A DNA stretch of 64,000 bases from Dichetophora obliterata (Eukaryota > Arthropoda > Insecta > Diptera > Sciomyzidae). Shown here in pieces: positions 20,906 to 32,715 of this stretch. Position 1 is the first letter of the stretch, and every line of letters begins with the position of its first letter. The position numbers and the translations under genes were made by a program. The stretch is from positions 94,462,000 to 94,525,999 of the forward strand of contig OY986435.1 of NCBI GenBank assembly GCA_963920525.1, read 5' to 3'. A model generated the notes under the pieces. The model saw only the letters and a list, made by a program, of their open reading frames with translations, had not been told where the DNA came from and did not search any database.

Positions 20906-23900
20906 TTGTATTTGACAAACGATTTGATGAGCGGTTTGAAATGTGAACACCCTGTACAGGCTGTGTGCCAATCGAAAAATTTTCACAACAGTGTGGTGAG
21001 TCAAAAATGTACACCCAAAAAAATCCAGTAGTAAAAATAAATAAAAATGTATTTTAAACAAATGTAAATTAGTAACTCACCGTCCAAATAAAAATGTAAT
21101 TATTTTTACTAATTTCAATTATTTACTTTTACTACATACTTTTTAGCTACAGAAAATAAATAAATTTACATTAAAATGAAATGTTTTTCATTTATTAATT
21201 AAAAAAACTGCAAAACGTTTTCTGCCACAGTACAAAGATTGCTTTTACTATAAAAAATCAAAATATTTTTGTATTAAAAAAAAATACATTTTAAGAAGTT
21301 CGTCATCAAGAATCTTTTATAATTATTTTAGTTGAAATAAATACAATTGCTATCAAATACATATTATGCAGTTTATTTTAATGCAGATATTCTTTATTTA
21401 AATAAATGTATGTAAACAACTACTTAGTACATGCAACTAGTTTGTTTAAAAAAAATTTTCCTGTCAGTTGTGGTTTATTGAGTTTAAATGTTAATCATTT
21501 TTCAGTGCCTGTTATATTATTCTATTTCTAATTTATTCTAAATTTAAATTACTTGCTATGTGAAATTAAGTTAATTATTTGAAATTATTTGACTTTTTGT
21601 TATTATATGTTTAAAATTGGTTTTTTAATAGTTTTTAATAAATTGACATCCGCTGAAGATGTAGGAAACTACCTACGAAACGTTGGGAAAAGCAATGTAA
21701 AAAATTTTTTAATTTTTATCATTCAAAAACATATTGACCAAAACAGCCCAAACACGCAAAGATATCGAAAAAAGTGTTTCAAAACTTTTTTTAATACAAT
21801 CACGCTGCGTAACGTATCCAGAGAATCCGATCCTATCCAATGCTTATTATACTAATAACACATTTCAATTGTCAGTGCACTCCGAAAAGATTGTATTTCG
21901 ATTTCAATAACAAAGTTCACATGCAAAAACAAATAACAATCCTGAGTGTTACACAAGAAACGGGACAATCATCTCAAGCTCGTCGCTTTTGCATGCATTT
22001 GTTGTTGGTAAAGCGAGTAAAAAATTTGGTGAACGTCGTAGTTGTAGTTTTAGGTACATATTTTTCTTTTTACTAAAGTGCAAAGACAAAGTTAATAGAA
22101 AACAAATTTACAGGAATGTCGTCCACCTTTGCTTCTGGATACACATGGCTGGCGTAGATTAATACGTAGTACGAGTGCTCGGTCATCCACAATGTAGAAC
22201 TTTTGAAATGCTTTCGGCGTTCAAATATCAAATGCTGATAGTCGGCGTTCAAATATCTGGGAAAAATCTATATGTATAGTGATTGAGGATACAAATCTTC
22301 AAATTAAATTTTTACTCGATAAAAAATATTCAAATTTTTTTTCGGTACCGAAATTCGGCAGCTGCCTACACTGCCTTATGGATAATCCGGCACTGCTTTT
22401 AACCCTTTCAGTGGATTTGCCCAATATATTGGACACGTCAGAAAGTACTTTATATATTTATTTTGCAACGCGTTTTTTTAAATCACGTTTGGTTCTATGA
22501 AAAAGAGATGAAGCAACATGATAAAATTAAATTTAGAGAGATATTTGACATAAAAATAAGTTAGATTTTAAATTTTGTGCCAAAGAAAAGCAAAAAAGTT
22601 GTTGGCCTATTTCATAAGAAAAAGTCAACCGGACAGAAACCAATTTAATTTTTTATCTCTTTATGAGTTTAATTATAAGATTATTAGGAGGGTTTCAAAA
22701 CAAAGATCTAAAAGGTTGAAAAACCTTCAAAAAATTTAAAAAAATGTTGTGCCGAACAGGAGCAAAACAATTTTGTCTTTGTAAATGCTTGCAAAACGTA
22801 ATGTAGTAATTTCGCGTGTTCCTTATATCCAATCGAATCGAATTAAAAACAAAGCTGCAATGTGAAAGCTTCAAGGACAATTAATTTAATTTATTTTTTC
22901 GAAATTATTTTGAAATTATGCAAATTATTAACAACATTTTCTCCATAAGAATTTGAAAATTACACAGAGCACAGTTACTTGCAACAAAGTACACATAATT
23001 ATTTTAAGACTGTTTCTTGAATTTAGCACATCCAGTTTTATTTCGGTGGACTTCAATGTGAATAGCATGTACTCCCAAGCAGTTCAGCTTGAGTATTTAA
23101 ATTGCGTTAACTGCAAATGTTTATCGACAATTCAGGTTTGACAATGGCTTTTATGGCCTGCCTGTAACTTCTTCCCGTCGCGATAATTCGAAGACAATTC
23201 ATCAATTGTTAGCTTCCGTTCCAGCACGATAAAATTAGCAAACAATCATCGATCTCATTAAATAAATTTTATATTTTTCAACAACAATTTCACTTGTCAA
23301 AATATATTTTGACAGTTTAAAGCAGCCTGTAGATAGTACATAGCTACACATATGAATTGGTTACTGAACAATCGAAATAAGTAGTCGAATAAAAATTATA
23401 TTAAAAGTTAACTTTCATTTGCTTCATTTAAGGAAAAACTACAATTAATTCTGTATTATATCTTAAAACACGGCTCCTTTTATCAAATTTTTAAAATTTT
23501 TGTTTAGTTTTTTTACATTTTCATACATAACATCTGGGTACTCATTTGATTTATACGGTTGCAAGTAAATTATACATCCCTATGGCCGAACGAAAAAACA
23601 TAAATTGCCAATAGTGACATTATAGCTAGGCCAATGTTTTGCTCTCTCATTTTTTGCTCTCCGAATTGCATCTACCTGGTTATTCTGCCATGGTCAGTTG
23701 CTTTGAAATTTTTGGATGACAGAGACGCTCACTCAATTTCTAGTTTTTTCTTTACCCGCGAAAGCAACAACAAATTTCTCCGTGTCCGCTAACGCATTTC
23801 ACACTTAGGTGCATGTCACACTTAGCGGACATCGGTAAATTTGTTGTTGTTTTCACGGGTAAAAGAAGCTCTCGATTTCCAGTTTTTTTTTACCCGCGAA

Positions 23901-23946
23901 AACAACAACAAATTTGTCCGTGTCCGCTAAGTGTGACATGCGCATA
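20906..23946. other. AT-rich DNA without recognised genes
   Basis: 20931-20955 is an end fragment of the GGGTGTTCACA family (full copy 27217-27636). 21645-21705 holds a CTGAAGATG...CTACGAAACG motif. 23745-23940 contains inverted CCGCGAAA(A/G)CAACAACAAA units around GTGTCCGCTAA. Short open frames (21589, 21840, 22279, 22953) show no similarity I recognise and have AT-driven composition. Confidence 0.4.
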
Positions 23947-24569
23947 AAGCTGCGTTTCCATGTGATCTTTCAGTATCTTATCTTATCTTATTTTTAGTTA
24001 GAAAGAAAGAGCATGCGAACCCTATCTTACGGAATTGACTAAAGTGAGTGTGAAACACGCATAAATTTTCTATTTTTATAGCATGTGATATCCTCTGTCA
24101 TTTCTTGAGATACTAGAGGATAGAAAAAGTTCAACTTTCTGAACTTTTGCTATAAAAGTTTGTCTCATGCTATAATTTGTACAACCATTGTTATAGCTAT
24201 TGACAGTTCATTAAAAAAAAACTCTTGACCGGCGTTGTGTGAAAACGAAGTTGTGATTCTAATAATATATATAATAATATAATAAGAAATCATTTGATAA
24301 TCCATTAAATTTTTTGGACCCGTGTTTAATAGAAATATTGTCTATGGATATCAAAATCCAAGCATAACATTTGCTGTTTTACAGTCAATGAAAATGATGC
24401 CTGCAACTCCGTCGTAAAGACCAAGCACAATAGTATTTGTATTGACGAGGACTTTGTGTAGATAAGTACACCAGCACTAGAAGTGCTATTTTATACATAA
24501 AAAATTTGTTGCATTTATAACAAAATTTTGTAATTTCATGTCCAGAATGCAACTCCATGGGAATCGACA

Positions 24570-24725
24570 ATGTTGCTTTTTACATTCAGCTTGCCCATTG
24601 GCGATACACCGGCGATATGTATGACTATCAACATTTTTGGCGCAACGTTTCCAAAGAATTTATATTGACTTTTGGCTGTAGTTGTGCATTCTGGACAGGA
24701 TAAAAGCGGTCATTTCGTAACATAT
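24570..24725 (+). pseudogene. USP30-like deubiquitinase C-terminal fragment
   Basis: One frame reads FSLPIGDTPAICMTINIFGA, then TFPKNLY, a stop, and [20 protein letters not shown]. The pattern LxAVVxHxGxxxSGHFVTY is the histidine box of ubiquitin-specific proteases and is closest, from memory, to USP30, a mitochondrial outer-membrane deubiquitinase. The cysteine box and the rest of the protease are absent, and a TGA falls just before the histidine box. It runs in the same frame directly into RpS6-like sequence at about 24729, so the two fragments are fused. Not functional as a protease. Confidence 0.55.
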
Positions 24726-24728
24726 GGA

Positions 24729-25225
24729 GCAAGGTGTTTCCCTATGAAGCAAGGTATTTTCAGTCAATGCTGTATTGTTGATTCTAGTATGTCTGTCTTG
24801 GCTCTTGCAATTGTGAAAAAGGGTGATAAGGACATATCTGGCTTAACTGACACAACAGTTGCTCGAAGAGTGGGTCCAAAGAGAGCGAGCAAGATTCGCA
24901 AATTGTACATCTTGATTAAAGAAGATGATCAGCAACGCTAAAGACGCCTAACCTACACTTTTTGGCAATGCCTGTTGTATTGGAAAGGAAACGCAGACGT
25001 TTGGCACTCAAGAAGAAATATCAAGTAGCATCCAAGGAAGCAGCTGCTGGCTTTGCTAAGATCTTGGCACAAAGAAAGAATAAATCTAAAGCCAAGCGGA
25101 AAAATGCCAAGCGACGCCGTTCAGTATCTACGAGAGAATCGAAAAGCTCGATTTCAAGTGATAAAAAGTGGATTGTGTAAAATCTTGTGGTCGAAATTGT
25201 TGGTGATCAATAAATTAAAAAAAAA
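24729..25225 (+). pseudogene. RpS6: RpS6 processed pseudogene
   Basis: Ribosomal protein S6 of the 40S subunit. The reading FPMKQG jumps by deletion to [20 protein letters not shown], then [25 protein letters not shown] and a stop at 24941. After another deletion, a second frame (24962-25180) reads PVVLERKRRRLALKKK, AKILAQRKNKSKAKRK and RRRSVSTRESKSSISSDKK, the conserved phosphorylatable tail. The normal stop after DKK is changed to TGG. No introns separate the blocks, AATAAA is at 25209-25214 and a 9-A run follows (25217-25225). These are hallmarks of a reverse-transcribed copy. The N-terminal third is missing and replaced by the USP30-like fragment. Confidence 0.85.
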
Positions 25226-26689
25226 TACTATTATTAGAGAAGTTAGATCGATGAGTAGTTTCCCCGCTTACTTAAGGTTAACATTTTTAATATTTGTATT
25301 ATGATCGTGGCCCACACCAAAATGGTATTGAAAAGAAAGCAACGGGGAAATGTCTGTTTTTTGCGATATTAGTATTTGACGTAACAAAGCAAAACTCGCA
25401 TGTAGGGACTCTTTTTTTATGCAATCAAAATAGTTATTAAGTGACTATTGTACACTTATGAATTAATTTTGGTATACTGTTGAATTGAATTCTAGTTATA
25501 AGATTGATGTAAGGCATTTAATAGTTTGTAAGTTTACATAAAATCAATCTAGACATATAATAAAAATGTAAGAAAAATCTGTAAATTTAATATTTTTTGC
25601 GAATTCTTTTTGAGCTAAACATTTTAAAGGATGTTTTTGGAATAAACAAGTAATTTTTAAAAATATTGTGTCTGTCGGGACGCGCATCATGTGAAAACTA
25701 CTGAATGGATTTTTTTTTCAAACTTGACATGTAGGTTCCTTACGTCACTGGTTGGTCACTGGTTGGGAAATGGTTACAAAAAATGAATGATAAAAACACT
25801 GAAAAGTGAGTTTAAAATTAGCGACACGTTTAAGCAATCAATAAAAGGATTATTGACTGTTAAAAGGGCTGTAAACTCTGGTCGTAAATATAATAAAATC
25901 TTAAAATTGAATTTTTCATACTCTTTCATATGACGTATCATTTTATGCAAAAACTATTTCAGTTTGACGCACAATTTGTTGCTATATTTATTTAAAAAAA
26001 AATGCCGCTTCTGATTTTTATAACGAATTTTAATTTTTTAACATGTTTTCCTACCCCTACCTATACCCTTCTATGGTACTTTTAAAGTTTGTGTGACTGT
26101 TTTTTTATAAATAATAAAATTTAAGTAAAAATCAATAAGTACATGGAATGTATGGTTCTTACTTTTATATATTTATTTCATCGAAAAGTTATCGTAACTA
26201 TATAATTATGTAGTTTAAAATCTATTAAAAAAAAATTCGTTCGAAAAAATGGAAAATGTAAAACGATGATGTATAAAATAAATTATGTTACACCAATTGC
26301 TGACTTTGATGTGGTTTCGGTGTAAGCTCTATATTCTGAGCTAAATATTCAAATATCCAGAAATATTTTGGTGCAACCTATGTAACATAGCCCCAATACA
26401 TCGCTCAGAGGGTTCCTACAAGAAATTATAGTTTTATTCTGTGGTTATACATATGTGATAAACTTACTCGACAGAAATTCGCTTTGGTCCACGCACGGGT
26501 TTCCAGCCTGGGTAGGTTCAAGATGGCATATATACTGCCTATTGCAATATGGAGCACAGTCGTAGCTATTGTTTCAACAGGAAAATCTTTGAGTAAAACA
26601 TCAGATCTACTGTCGCCGAGTACTCGGTATTTTATGCTGAAAATACCGAGTTAAAATATAAGAAATTCTACAAGAATGCAGGTATTTGG
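25226..26689. other. No gene seen
   Basis: AT-rich DNA downstream of the RpS6 copy. A small palindrome TACTCGGTATTTTATGCTGA / AAAATACCGAGT lies at 26618-26655. No family was recognised. Confidence 0.4.
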
Positions 26690-27005
26690 TCACCTTCAAG
26701 TGATGGCAAGTGCAGATTTAATAAGGCATTCCTTACATCGCCTTGAGCTGAAAACAATAGAATCTGTTATAGCCGGTTTCGGCTTCTTAAAAATATCGGC
26801 ACATTCGTTGTTTTTTATATTGGCATGTAAAAGTTTTTCATGGATTTCGTCACCAGTGCCCACACTTTTGGGCAACAGAATTGAAGCTTATATGTCTGAT
26901 ATTGTAGTTAATTTAATATTATCAGGAAAAATATTAAAACTAATGTTTAAATGTTCGGTCTTGGAATCGGCAACAATGAACACGACCGGTGCTTTTTTTA
27001 ACACA
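26690..27005 (-). pseudogene. Unidentified coding-like fragment
   Basis: The - strand frame from about 27003 reads KKAPVVFIVADSKTEHLNIS, then IFPDNIKLTTISDI, a stop, ASILLPKSVGTGDEIHEKLL, then ADIFKKPKPAITDSIVFSSR, before further stops. Its composition and lack of AT-driven bias look more protein-like than the surrounding frames, including the + strand open frame that overlaps it. I do not recognise the protein. It could be a fragment of a host gene or transposon protein. Confidence 0.3.
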
Positions 27006-27216
27006 AATAATCGGTAGAATGTAAGAAGGCAAATTATAATTATTAATTGCATTTAAAATTAAATTATTAGTTTTCACATTTGTCAAACCATGTCAAACTT
27101 GCTATAAACTAACCACATATAAGCATCTCGCTCTTATAGCAAAAAATTTGTGAAACGGGATACTGGAGGATACTAAAAGATCACATGGAAACGCGGCTTA
27201 AAACATATCCACAAAA

Positions 27217-27636
27217 GGGGTGTTCACATTTCAAACCGCTCATCAAATCATTTGTCAAATCGTTTGACCACAAAAGTGTTCAGACTCATCAAATTTTTCA
27301 TCAAATTTCATTTTATCACATCGCGATGACGGAAAATTATTAATACCACTTGTTATTAAAATCGTATTGGGAGAAGAATAAATTATTTTATAAATTATTA
27401 TAAATTATTTGCAACAGTTATTTATTATTATTTTGCTATTATTTTCTTCCGCTCCCTCTTTTACCGCGATGTGCTCAGGTTGAAAACTTTTTTGAACTGA
27501 TAAAATCGTACTACACAATTTGACGAGTGTTCACACTCGTCAAATCGCCATCAAATTCATACAAATTCTGTTGGTCAAATCATTTGTCAAATCAGTTGAT
27601 GATCGATTTGATGGCGGTTTGAAATGTGAACACCCC
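27217..27636. mobile_element. Foldback MITE with GGGGTGTTCACATTTC termini
   Basis: GGGGTGTTCACATTTCAAAC at 27217 is mirrored by GTTTGAAATGTGAACACCCC ending 27636. Both arms carry diverged TCAAATC(G/A)TTTG repeats. A terminal fragment of the same family lies at 20931-20955. The terminus resembles that of 9812-12076. Target duplication is not clear. Confidence 0.7.
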
Positions 27637-28307
27637 TATACGCAAAAACAATATACGCCACTGCAACAAAAGCTTTATTATTTACTGATAAAAATAAAGC
27701 TGTGGAAACGAGTTTTTTTTTGCAAATACTCGCATAGAAATTGAATCAAGTCAAAGTCTCTCGAGCTAAACAGAGTGACTATATTTTAGTTAGGTTCTTG
27801 TTGTTTTTTTATGTTCGTGCTTTCAGATTAGCATTGTCGCGTGTTGCGCGACAAAGATACGAAGTGTAAACAAGCTTTGCACAAGTTCAAATTTATAGAA
27901 CTTTTATTTCTATGATTAAACTTTCGTTTAGTTGCGAAGGTGTGCAAAGAATTAGTGTAAAAACATATTCTGCATTGAAGAAAACTACTGAAATTATTTT
28001 GAGTTTCATTGAGAGCTTATAGATTTCACGGCCAAGGTGAGGTTCAAGGCAGGCACGGTGCCAAAAACCAGATGCAGTGGAGCAAGTATAAAATAAAAAT
28101 TGATTTCAGCCATACAGTGGATGCTTTGAGCTAAATTCGCAAAATCAGACGACTGTGCGCGACCTTGTCGCATTTTATTTCCTCAAACTACAGAAGGTCT
28201 CTTTACATCTTTCATTTCAGTTGGTTGCTGAAATTGGCAAGAATTGTACTTGCCCTGATAACGGCTTTGCACAAAGTTGACTTAGACAAGCAACTGGGAA
28301 GTTAAAA

Positions 28308-28508
28308 ATGGCTGCAGCAACTGCTTCTATGCCTGGACCACCCGCACCACCACCACCTCCACCAACAACAGCAAAAAGTTTGCCATCAAAAGTATATCAT
28401 GGCCTGGTGAACTCTGTGGACAAACATGTACCACCGAAGTTGCGTCCTTTATGGGTACATCCAGCCGGTCCAAAAACAATCTTTTTCTGGGCTCCATTCT
28501 TTAAATGG
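28308..28508 (+). CDS. MPC2: Mitochondrial pyruvate carrier subunit 2, exon 1
   Basis: MPC2 pairs with MPC1 in the inner mitochondrial membrane to import pyruvate into the matrix. This exon encodes residues 1-67: a Pro-rich start (PGPPAPPPPPPTT), then KVYHGLVNSVDKHVPPKLR and PLWVHPAGPKTIFFWAPFFK-W. The HPAGP..IFFWAP.FKW block is the family signature before the first membrane helix. The exon ends in phase 0 at W67 with a consensus donor GTAAGT at 28509. The ATG at 28308 follows AGTTAAAA; an acceptor-like 'ttcatttcag' ends at 28220, so a non-coding 5' exon probably lies upstream. The joined product is 150 residues, longer than human MPC2 because of the N-terminal extension. The frame is intact with no stops. 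Confidence 0.93.
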
Positions 28509-29283
28509 GTAAGTTCCTGATATTGCTTTTTTAAGTGTTATACAATCGTATTAGACATCCGGCAGAACATCATTTAAGTGTTTGTAACGTGAATGTGGTG
28601 GAAGTGTTTTTGCGATTTGTGCTCTTAAGAAAAATATCTATGTTTATCAGATATTGTTTATTTATATTTCGAGTTAAAAAAGCTGATGAACTAATTGCGT
28701 TATAAACAACTGAAAGTAAACATTATAAAAGAGATAGTCGACATTATAATTATATGTATGGATGCAGACATCTATATGTATAAAAAACAAATCGGCAAAA
28801 AGCGTCTGTTCCATTTGCTACCCGTAATTTTCAACCAATTTAGTTAATTTTTTAAATAAATATGCATGGGCGTCCGCAGGGAGGCTTCCACGCCCTAGGC
28901 GGTGAAAATTTTTTATATATCTTCATATTAAATCAAAAAAGCCGTAATTTAAAATTTAAAAATTTTAAGAGAGAAGCAAAAAGCTTTCTAAATTGTATTT
29001 TGCGCTTCAACTTAGGGCTTTGAGAACTTTGAATAAAAACGTTGTTTTAAGTTGTAGAAGTGTAAAATTTTGCGAAACATGTATTTTGGTAAGATGTATC
29101 ACACAATCAGTCAAAAAGCCGATTTTGAATTTTTTGTAGCCTACGGCTTGTTTTATTTCATATGAAGATATGTTTATTATGTATTTAATATATTTTGAAG
29201 AGAATACAAAAATACATTTTTTAGGTTAATTTATAAGTAAAGCTGAGCTAAACCATTAATTTTTAAATATCATGTTGCTGTAA

Positions 29284-29476
29284 GGCGTTCTTATATTACG
29301 CGTTTTTGTCGCGATTGCTCTCGCGGTTTTTTCGCAAACGCTGCTGAAAAATACTGAATTTTGTATGTATTTAAATTCATTTATTTATTGAATATTCAGT
29401 ATTTCTCAGCCTCGTTTGCGAAAAAAATGAGAGCGGTGTCGCAATCGCGACAAAAAAGCGTAATATGAACACGGCC
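29284..29476. mobile_element. Harbinger-type MITE, TAA duplication
   Basis: TAA lies on both sides (29281-29283, 29477-29479). Ends are GGCGTTCTTATATTACGCG and the complement of GCGTAATATGAACACGGCC. Long arms share TTTTTGTCGCGATTGC. The loop includes 'actgaattttgtatgtattt'. Non-coding. Confidence 0.75.
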
Positions 29477-29715
29477 TAATAAGTAACGATACCATTTCAT
29501 TTACCTTTGCTTCACAAAAACTTTTCAATACGTATTCTTAAATTAAAAATTTTTTCTACGAATGTTATTTGTAATTTTACAGACACGAATAGAGTTCGTA
29601 CGTAGTTTGGTACACATTTCGAATATTTTATTCGTACTCGTACAAAAACAAATGTATATTGTACGAATACATTTACGAATGATCCTAATACTTAGTTACG
29701 AAAAAAACCTTCTGT

Positions 29716-29790
29716 TCAGCTGGGGTTTGAACCACGGTTCTTTAGTTTATGTGCCACGTACTCTTTTAGTAGGCCACCTTGCAATCACAC
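29716..29790 (-). mobile_element. tRNA-derived SINE head fragment
   Basis: On the - strand the order is GGTGGCCTACTAAAAGAGTA (box A-like), ACGTGGCAC..., then GGTTCAAACCC (box B with one mismatch, 29723-29733) and CAGCTGAACAG. It aligns block by block with the head of the SINE at 17064, so it is a truncated copy of the same family lacking the body. Confidence 0.55.
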
Positions 29791-31804
29791 ATTTCCTTAT
29801 ATTCGGTAATTGTTAGACAAACCAATCTGAACGATTTCAGTTGTAAATTTTTTAAACTCAACTTAAACTTCGTACCTTCTACGAATAATGAGTACAGTTG
29901 ACCTACAAATGAATTTTTTAGTAAATACTACAAATGTAATGAAGAAAATTGCGAAGTTATTCCTACGAGAAATTGACGAATGTAAAGGAATGATATCCCT
30001 TATTAGTCGAAGATCATTCTTCGTAGAAACGCAGCAAGGGGTATTTAATTCAATAACGGATATTTACTTTGACGATATGCAAATTTATGTTTGAAAGTCA
30101 TTGTAAACAAGTAGATGATAAAGTAAATACATGTTATAAAAAAATTAATGCTTTCCTAAAAGTCGGCTCGCTTTTCTATCATAAATATGATTTCATTTTA
30201 ATTTTTTTTAATTTTTAATAAACTTAATAAAATGACAAACAATTCTGCAGCATTTACATTTAAGAAAGTTGCAGCGATCTAGGCGAGAACAAAGCTTCTA
30301 TTTTAAAACCGAAAGAAAAATTATAAATTTTATTAAGTAGGCCAATTTTGGATCAAGGACTAATTTTTGAAAAACCTTATATCATAGTGAGCAAACGATT
30401 TTACATTAGAATTTAATATAGTCAAAACTTTTTTATGTAATAAACGTAAATAAGAAACTCGATTTGAAACAACCATTTTTTACTTCTTAAAATTCACGTT
30501 ATTTAGCGGCGCCCACCCAGTTTGAGAATTTTCTGGACTTTTTTTTGCGTCACGTGCTTATATTACACCAGGACTCATAATCAAGCCTTGCAGGGAGGTT
30601 TTGAAATATATTAAGAAAATGTATGAAACCCAAAACAAATCTAATATACATGCACCTCTTTATTAATTTATTTATAAGTTTTGAATTAAAAAAAATCATT
30701 TTTTAAATCATTCAGATAATAGGTATGTTTCCTTACAAGATTGTAGAAATTTGCAGGCTGCTAGAACTGATTCATGTTAGAAAAACAAATAAGTAGATTG
30801 GTATCAATGCGGTGTGAGATCCGGTGAAAAAGATCTCCCTTAGCATGCATCTAGCATACAAAAAGATCTCCCTTAGGAACATTTCGAGAATAGCGGCAAC
30901 TCAAATTTTTAATTTTTCGAGTGATATGAATTTTGACCTAAATCCAAATCTGAAAAATTTCAGTCCGCTTGAAATTGGTTTAGGAGTTAAAGGCTTTCAA
31001 GGTTAAGAAATGGCCTAAAAATGTAGTGTTTTATCAGTTTTACAACAAAAAAAAATATTTTTTATTAGGAAATTTTTGTATTCTTATTTTAAAAGTTGAA
31101 AACCTGAGGGCTCAATATTAATTAATGCGATTTCATGTAAGAATATAGGCCTGACATTATTTAATTTATTAAACTATTAAGAATATTTGTTTTAGCAAAA
31201 AATTACTGAAATGTATTACATGAAAAAAATTAAAAATTTTTAAATATATCGGACATGATACGAAAAAGATTTTTACACGATCTTTAAAATATATTAGACT
31301 TTCTTATGTGTAAAAAAGTGTGTCAACTGGTGTAGTGTGCGTATAATGTTTACAAAATTCGTACTAAAAATCCGAGTAAATAGCATTATATAGGTTACAT
31401 TTTGTTTATGCTCATTCTAGATTCCTTTATGCCTTACCGCCCCCCCCCCCCTAGAACAAATCCTGCGGACGCCCATGTGAATGTCTGCTTCCGTTCTCGA
31501 TTGTAGTAACTTTTAAGCTGTTAGTATCCCTGCAGCGCGCAGTACTAGTACAGAACTACCTATTTCTCTAGTTTGCAGGGGGCACGAACTAGTTCCTTGC
31601 CAATCTCCAAGCAATGCTTTCAACTGTCAAAATTAGCATGCAGTTCTCCTACGAAGGGGACAATTGGTGTCTGCCTGCAGACCTTTGGGACAAAAATCTC
31701 ACTAGGTAGTATTCTGTCTACTTAGGTGTAGATTTTTCACTTGTCAGGTTAGTAAACTTACTAGTTATGTAGTATTATGTGTACTCGGGGGTATTAAACT
31801 GACT

Positions 31805-32270
31805 ACAGTGAAACTTCCTTAACTCGAAAGTCTCCATAACTTGAAGTAGTATTTGTGCTTCTTGCTTTCTCAAGACATTTTCCTTATGTTTTGATATCTA
31901 TAAGTCGAATTTCCCTAATTCGAACTTTTCTTCAACTCGAACTGAAATCTCATTTGCATTAGGAAGACTTTCATGCATATTCATCTCCCTAACTCGAATT
32001 TCTCTCACTTACAACAACTTCAATATTTCTATGTGCATCGTGCTGTGACCGCATGTAAAAAATTTGCATGGCATCTTTGTTAGCTTGCGTGGAAAGATAT
32101 AAAAGTTATTGTATCTTGTGTTGTGTGTATTTTGTTGGTATATGTTTTGTGAAAGTAAAGAGATTTTTTGAATATGCAAGGTAAGCGTGGCTCATTTTAC
32201 AGTATTCAAGAAGATATTATTGATGAAGTTGAAGATATTCCATCGCCAAAAGAAATCACTTCGTAGACAA
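31805..32270 (+). mobile_element. pogo/Tigger-like transposon terminus
   Basis: CAGTGAAACTTCCTTAACTC followed by GAAAG resembles the Tigger/pogo inverted terminus (CAGTRRAACCTC..TAA.TCGAA), preceded by TA. Subterminal ACTCGAA/AATTCGAA repeats continue to about 32000. The stretch up to 32270 has a short GGTAAGCGTGGCTC piece resembling coding but no recognisable transposase. No right terminus was found, so it is truncated. Confidence 0.5.
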
Positions 32271-32512
32271 AAATTTAATTATTTCGTCGCCTGAGAAAAT
32301 AAATGTCGTATGTGAAATTTTTCACTTTTGAGATTATTGAAAAAAAGGGGCTATAAATTCTAAAAAAAAACGGTAAGACCACAAAAATTTAATCTATTGT
32401 GAAATGTGTCTGCAAATAGGCCTGAAATTCTGAAGAATATTGCTCCGCTAGATTTTGAATTATACCCTTTTTCAATAATCTCAAAATTGAAAATGTTCAC
32501 ATACGACATTTC

Positions 32513-32715
32513 AGCCCAATTCTGAATGATTTTTCCCGGGAAATCGGAAAAGGGAGTTTTAATTTTTAAGATAAAGTCCAAAAACATTTTGGAAATTTTT
32601 AGTGCCAATTTGCTCATCAACCGTTAATACTCACGAGTGAGTGAAAGTGTAAACAACAAAAATGTGATATCTTTACATTTCCAATTCCCCGGGAAAAATC
32701 ATTCAGAGTTGGGCT
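32513..32715. mobile_element. Small foldback element
   Basis: AGCCCAATTCTGAATGATTT is mirrored by AAATCATTCAGAGTTGGGCT; the arms continue to CCCGGG. Immediately upstream, 32304-32510 forms another hairpin (TGTCGTATGTGAA / TTCACATACGACA). A retroelement-like 'cggtttcggccaaa' repeat follows at about 32920-32980. Confidence 0.6.

Larger units (their letters stand above)
23947..27199. mobile_element. TIR-bounded block enclosing gene fragments
   Basis: Left AAGCTGCGTTTCCATGTGAT and right ATCACATGGAAACGCGGCTT are inverted and extend to about 35 bp with small changes. The same terminal type bounds 58803-59793. There the flanks are TA on both sides; here they are TA and AA. Inside lie a USP30-like fragment, an RpS6 pseudogene and two unidentified coding-like stretches. 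The block may be one large element that acquired host sequence, or two separate MITE ends that happen to flank unrelated DNA. Confidence 0.45.
28865..31477. mobile_element. TIR-bounded element in the MPC2 intron
   Basis: CATGGGCGTCCGCAGG at 28865-28880 is perfectly mirrored by CCTGCGGACGCCCATG at 31462-31477. Just inside, G- or C-rich sequence and GGCGGT/ACCGCC also mirror each other. The 2.6 kb interior is AT-rich and contains an inserted MITE (29284-29476) and a SINE. No transposase was identified; the target duplication is unclear. Confidence 0.65.

Noticed and set aside
23745..23960. CRISPR-like repeats (CCGCGAAA.CAACAACAAA units)
   Set aside because: Only three units, in alternating orientation, with no regular spacers; this is an inverted-repeat element in a eukaryotic genome.
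24672..24941. A genuine novel 89-residue protein
   Set aside because: It is a chance in-frame fusion of USP30-like and RpS6-like fragments; the RpS6 part lacks most of the protein, and the real stop codon context is lost.
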